Assembly (NCBI RefSeq): GCF_014199445.1
Contig: NZ_JACIJS010000003.1
Location: forward strand, 1 to 64,000
Direction: 5' to 3'
Length of the DNA: 64,000 nucleotides
Source: Rubricella aquisinus
Lineage (GTDB): Bacteria; Pseudomonadota; Alphaproteobacteria; Rhodobacterales; Rhodobacteraceae
Part shown: positions 63,736-64,000 of the stretch, piece after piece
How positions within the stretch are numbered: the stretch's first letter is position 1
Layout of the letters: each line of letters opens with the position of its first letter
Notes under the pieces: model-generated
Told to the model about the DNA's origin: nothing
The model's input: the letters and a program-made list of their open reading frames with translations, nothing else
Databases searched by the model: none
Position numbers and translations under genes: made by a program

Positions 63736-64000
63736 CCCTGCCTGTCCTGCTGGTGGAGGATACGGCCTCCATGTCGATGCTCTATGAGACATTGCTCACA
63801 CGGGCCGGGTTTGGCGTCGATGCGGTCGCCACGGCAGAGGGGGCGCGCATCCGCTTTGCCGAAGGGCATCATCCGATTGTGGTGCTCGACATGATGTTAC
63901 CCGATGGGGACGGGCTGGAGATATTGCGCGACATCCACGCGGCCTCCCCCACGACGCGGGTGATCGTTGTCACGGGCAACACCTCCGTTGATCGGGCCGT
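63732..64000 (+). CDS. NtrC/LuxO-like response regulator, cut at the window edge
   Basis: Only the first 89 residues are present. They form a receiver domain: LLVEDTASMSMLYETLL (acid pair Glu9-Asp10), phospho-acceptor Asp53 in VVLDMMLPDGDG, and VTGNTS with the switch Thr. The VEDTAS start is reminiscent of LuxO-type sigma-54 activators. The AAA+ and DNA-binding domains would lie beyond the right edge. Coupled to the receiver-Hpt gene before it. Confidence 0.8.
   Translation, partial: MTLPVLLVEDTASMSMLYETLLTRAGFGVDAVATAEGARIRFAEGHHPIVVLDMMLPDGDGLEILRDIHAASPTTRVIVVTGNTSVDRA

Noticed and set aside
1-64000. CRISPR arrays, insertion sequences, prophage or integrase genes
   Set aside because: No regularly spaced repeats, transposase-like or phage-like proteins are visible; base composition and gene density are even.

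Overview
The window looks like chromosomal core and near-core DNA of a marine-type alphaproteobacterium of the Rhodobacteraceae (Roseobacter/Rhodobacter group). The signs are high GC, an ScfR/PccR-type regulator divergent from pccB, the DgcN-DgcA D-glutamate pair, a YrhK-type gene between pheS and pheT, and repeated intergenic hairpins of the CCTCC-GGCG-GGAGG type. I see no prophage, insertion sequence, CRISPR array, rRNA or tRNA. About 71 protein genes are supported; the last one runs off the right edge.

Layout. 0.3-1.3 kb: a stand-alone DUF2235 hydrolase. 1.4-6.4 kb: late cobalamin genes (cobO, cobQ, cobD/cbiB, cobC) with a membrane protein and a stand-alone WGR-domain protein. 6.5-9.2 kb: a degenerate receiver domain, a glutathionyl-hydroquinone reductase, an unknown small protein and a DUF2189 membrane protein. 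9.4-12.3 kb: a D-amino-acid operon (dgcN, dgcA, D-amino-acid transaminase). 12.5-14.3 kb: ECF sigma factor, membrane anti-sigma factor and a secreted PF03640 protein. 14.4-22.7 kb: DUF1244, N-formylglutamate amidohydrolase, pyruvate kinase, rpmI-rplT, pheS-pheT. 22.7-31.2 kb: YtoQ, GMC oxidoreductase, a glutathione transferase, mscL, azlCD, a lipase-like protein, mobA, an MFS carrier and greA. 31.6-34 kb: a trypsin-like protease, a small heat-shock protein and a beta-lactamase-fold hydrolase.

34.2-45.6 kb is a long plus-strand unit. It holds an acyl-CoA ligase, a complete Liv-type ABC transporter (two ATPases, two permeases, one binding protein), a PaaK-like second ligase and small accessory genes. 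It suggests uptake of an organic acid coupled to CoA activation. 45.6-46.5 kb holds a cupin and a CoxG-like protein on the minus strand. 46.7-61.6 kb is a propionate/propionyl-CoA module: pccR, pccB, small proteins, pccA, an aldo-keto reductase, a DUF4174 protein, methylmalonyl-CoA mutase, maeB and prpE. Together these would turn propionate into succinyl-CoA and then pyruvate. The mutase needs adenosylcobalamin, whose late synthesis steps are encoded at the left end. 61.6-64 kb has a VOC protein divergent from a YafY/WYL regulator, then a receiver-Hpt protein and the start of an NtrC/LuxO-like response regulator.

The most interesting non-coding signals are: a heat-shock (RpoH-type) promoter plus a ROSE-like RNA thermometer before the small heat-shock gene; two direct AATTTGCAATTC boxes between pccR and pccB; a dispersed inverted-repeat family with a GGCGCCTTCGGCTTGA core at four intergenic places; a second terminator-like repeat family and a composite form of it shared by two distant loci; and structured spacers inside the transporter operon. 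No wholly new system is proven here. The best candidates are the transporter-plus-two-ligases unit and the repeat families.
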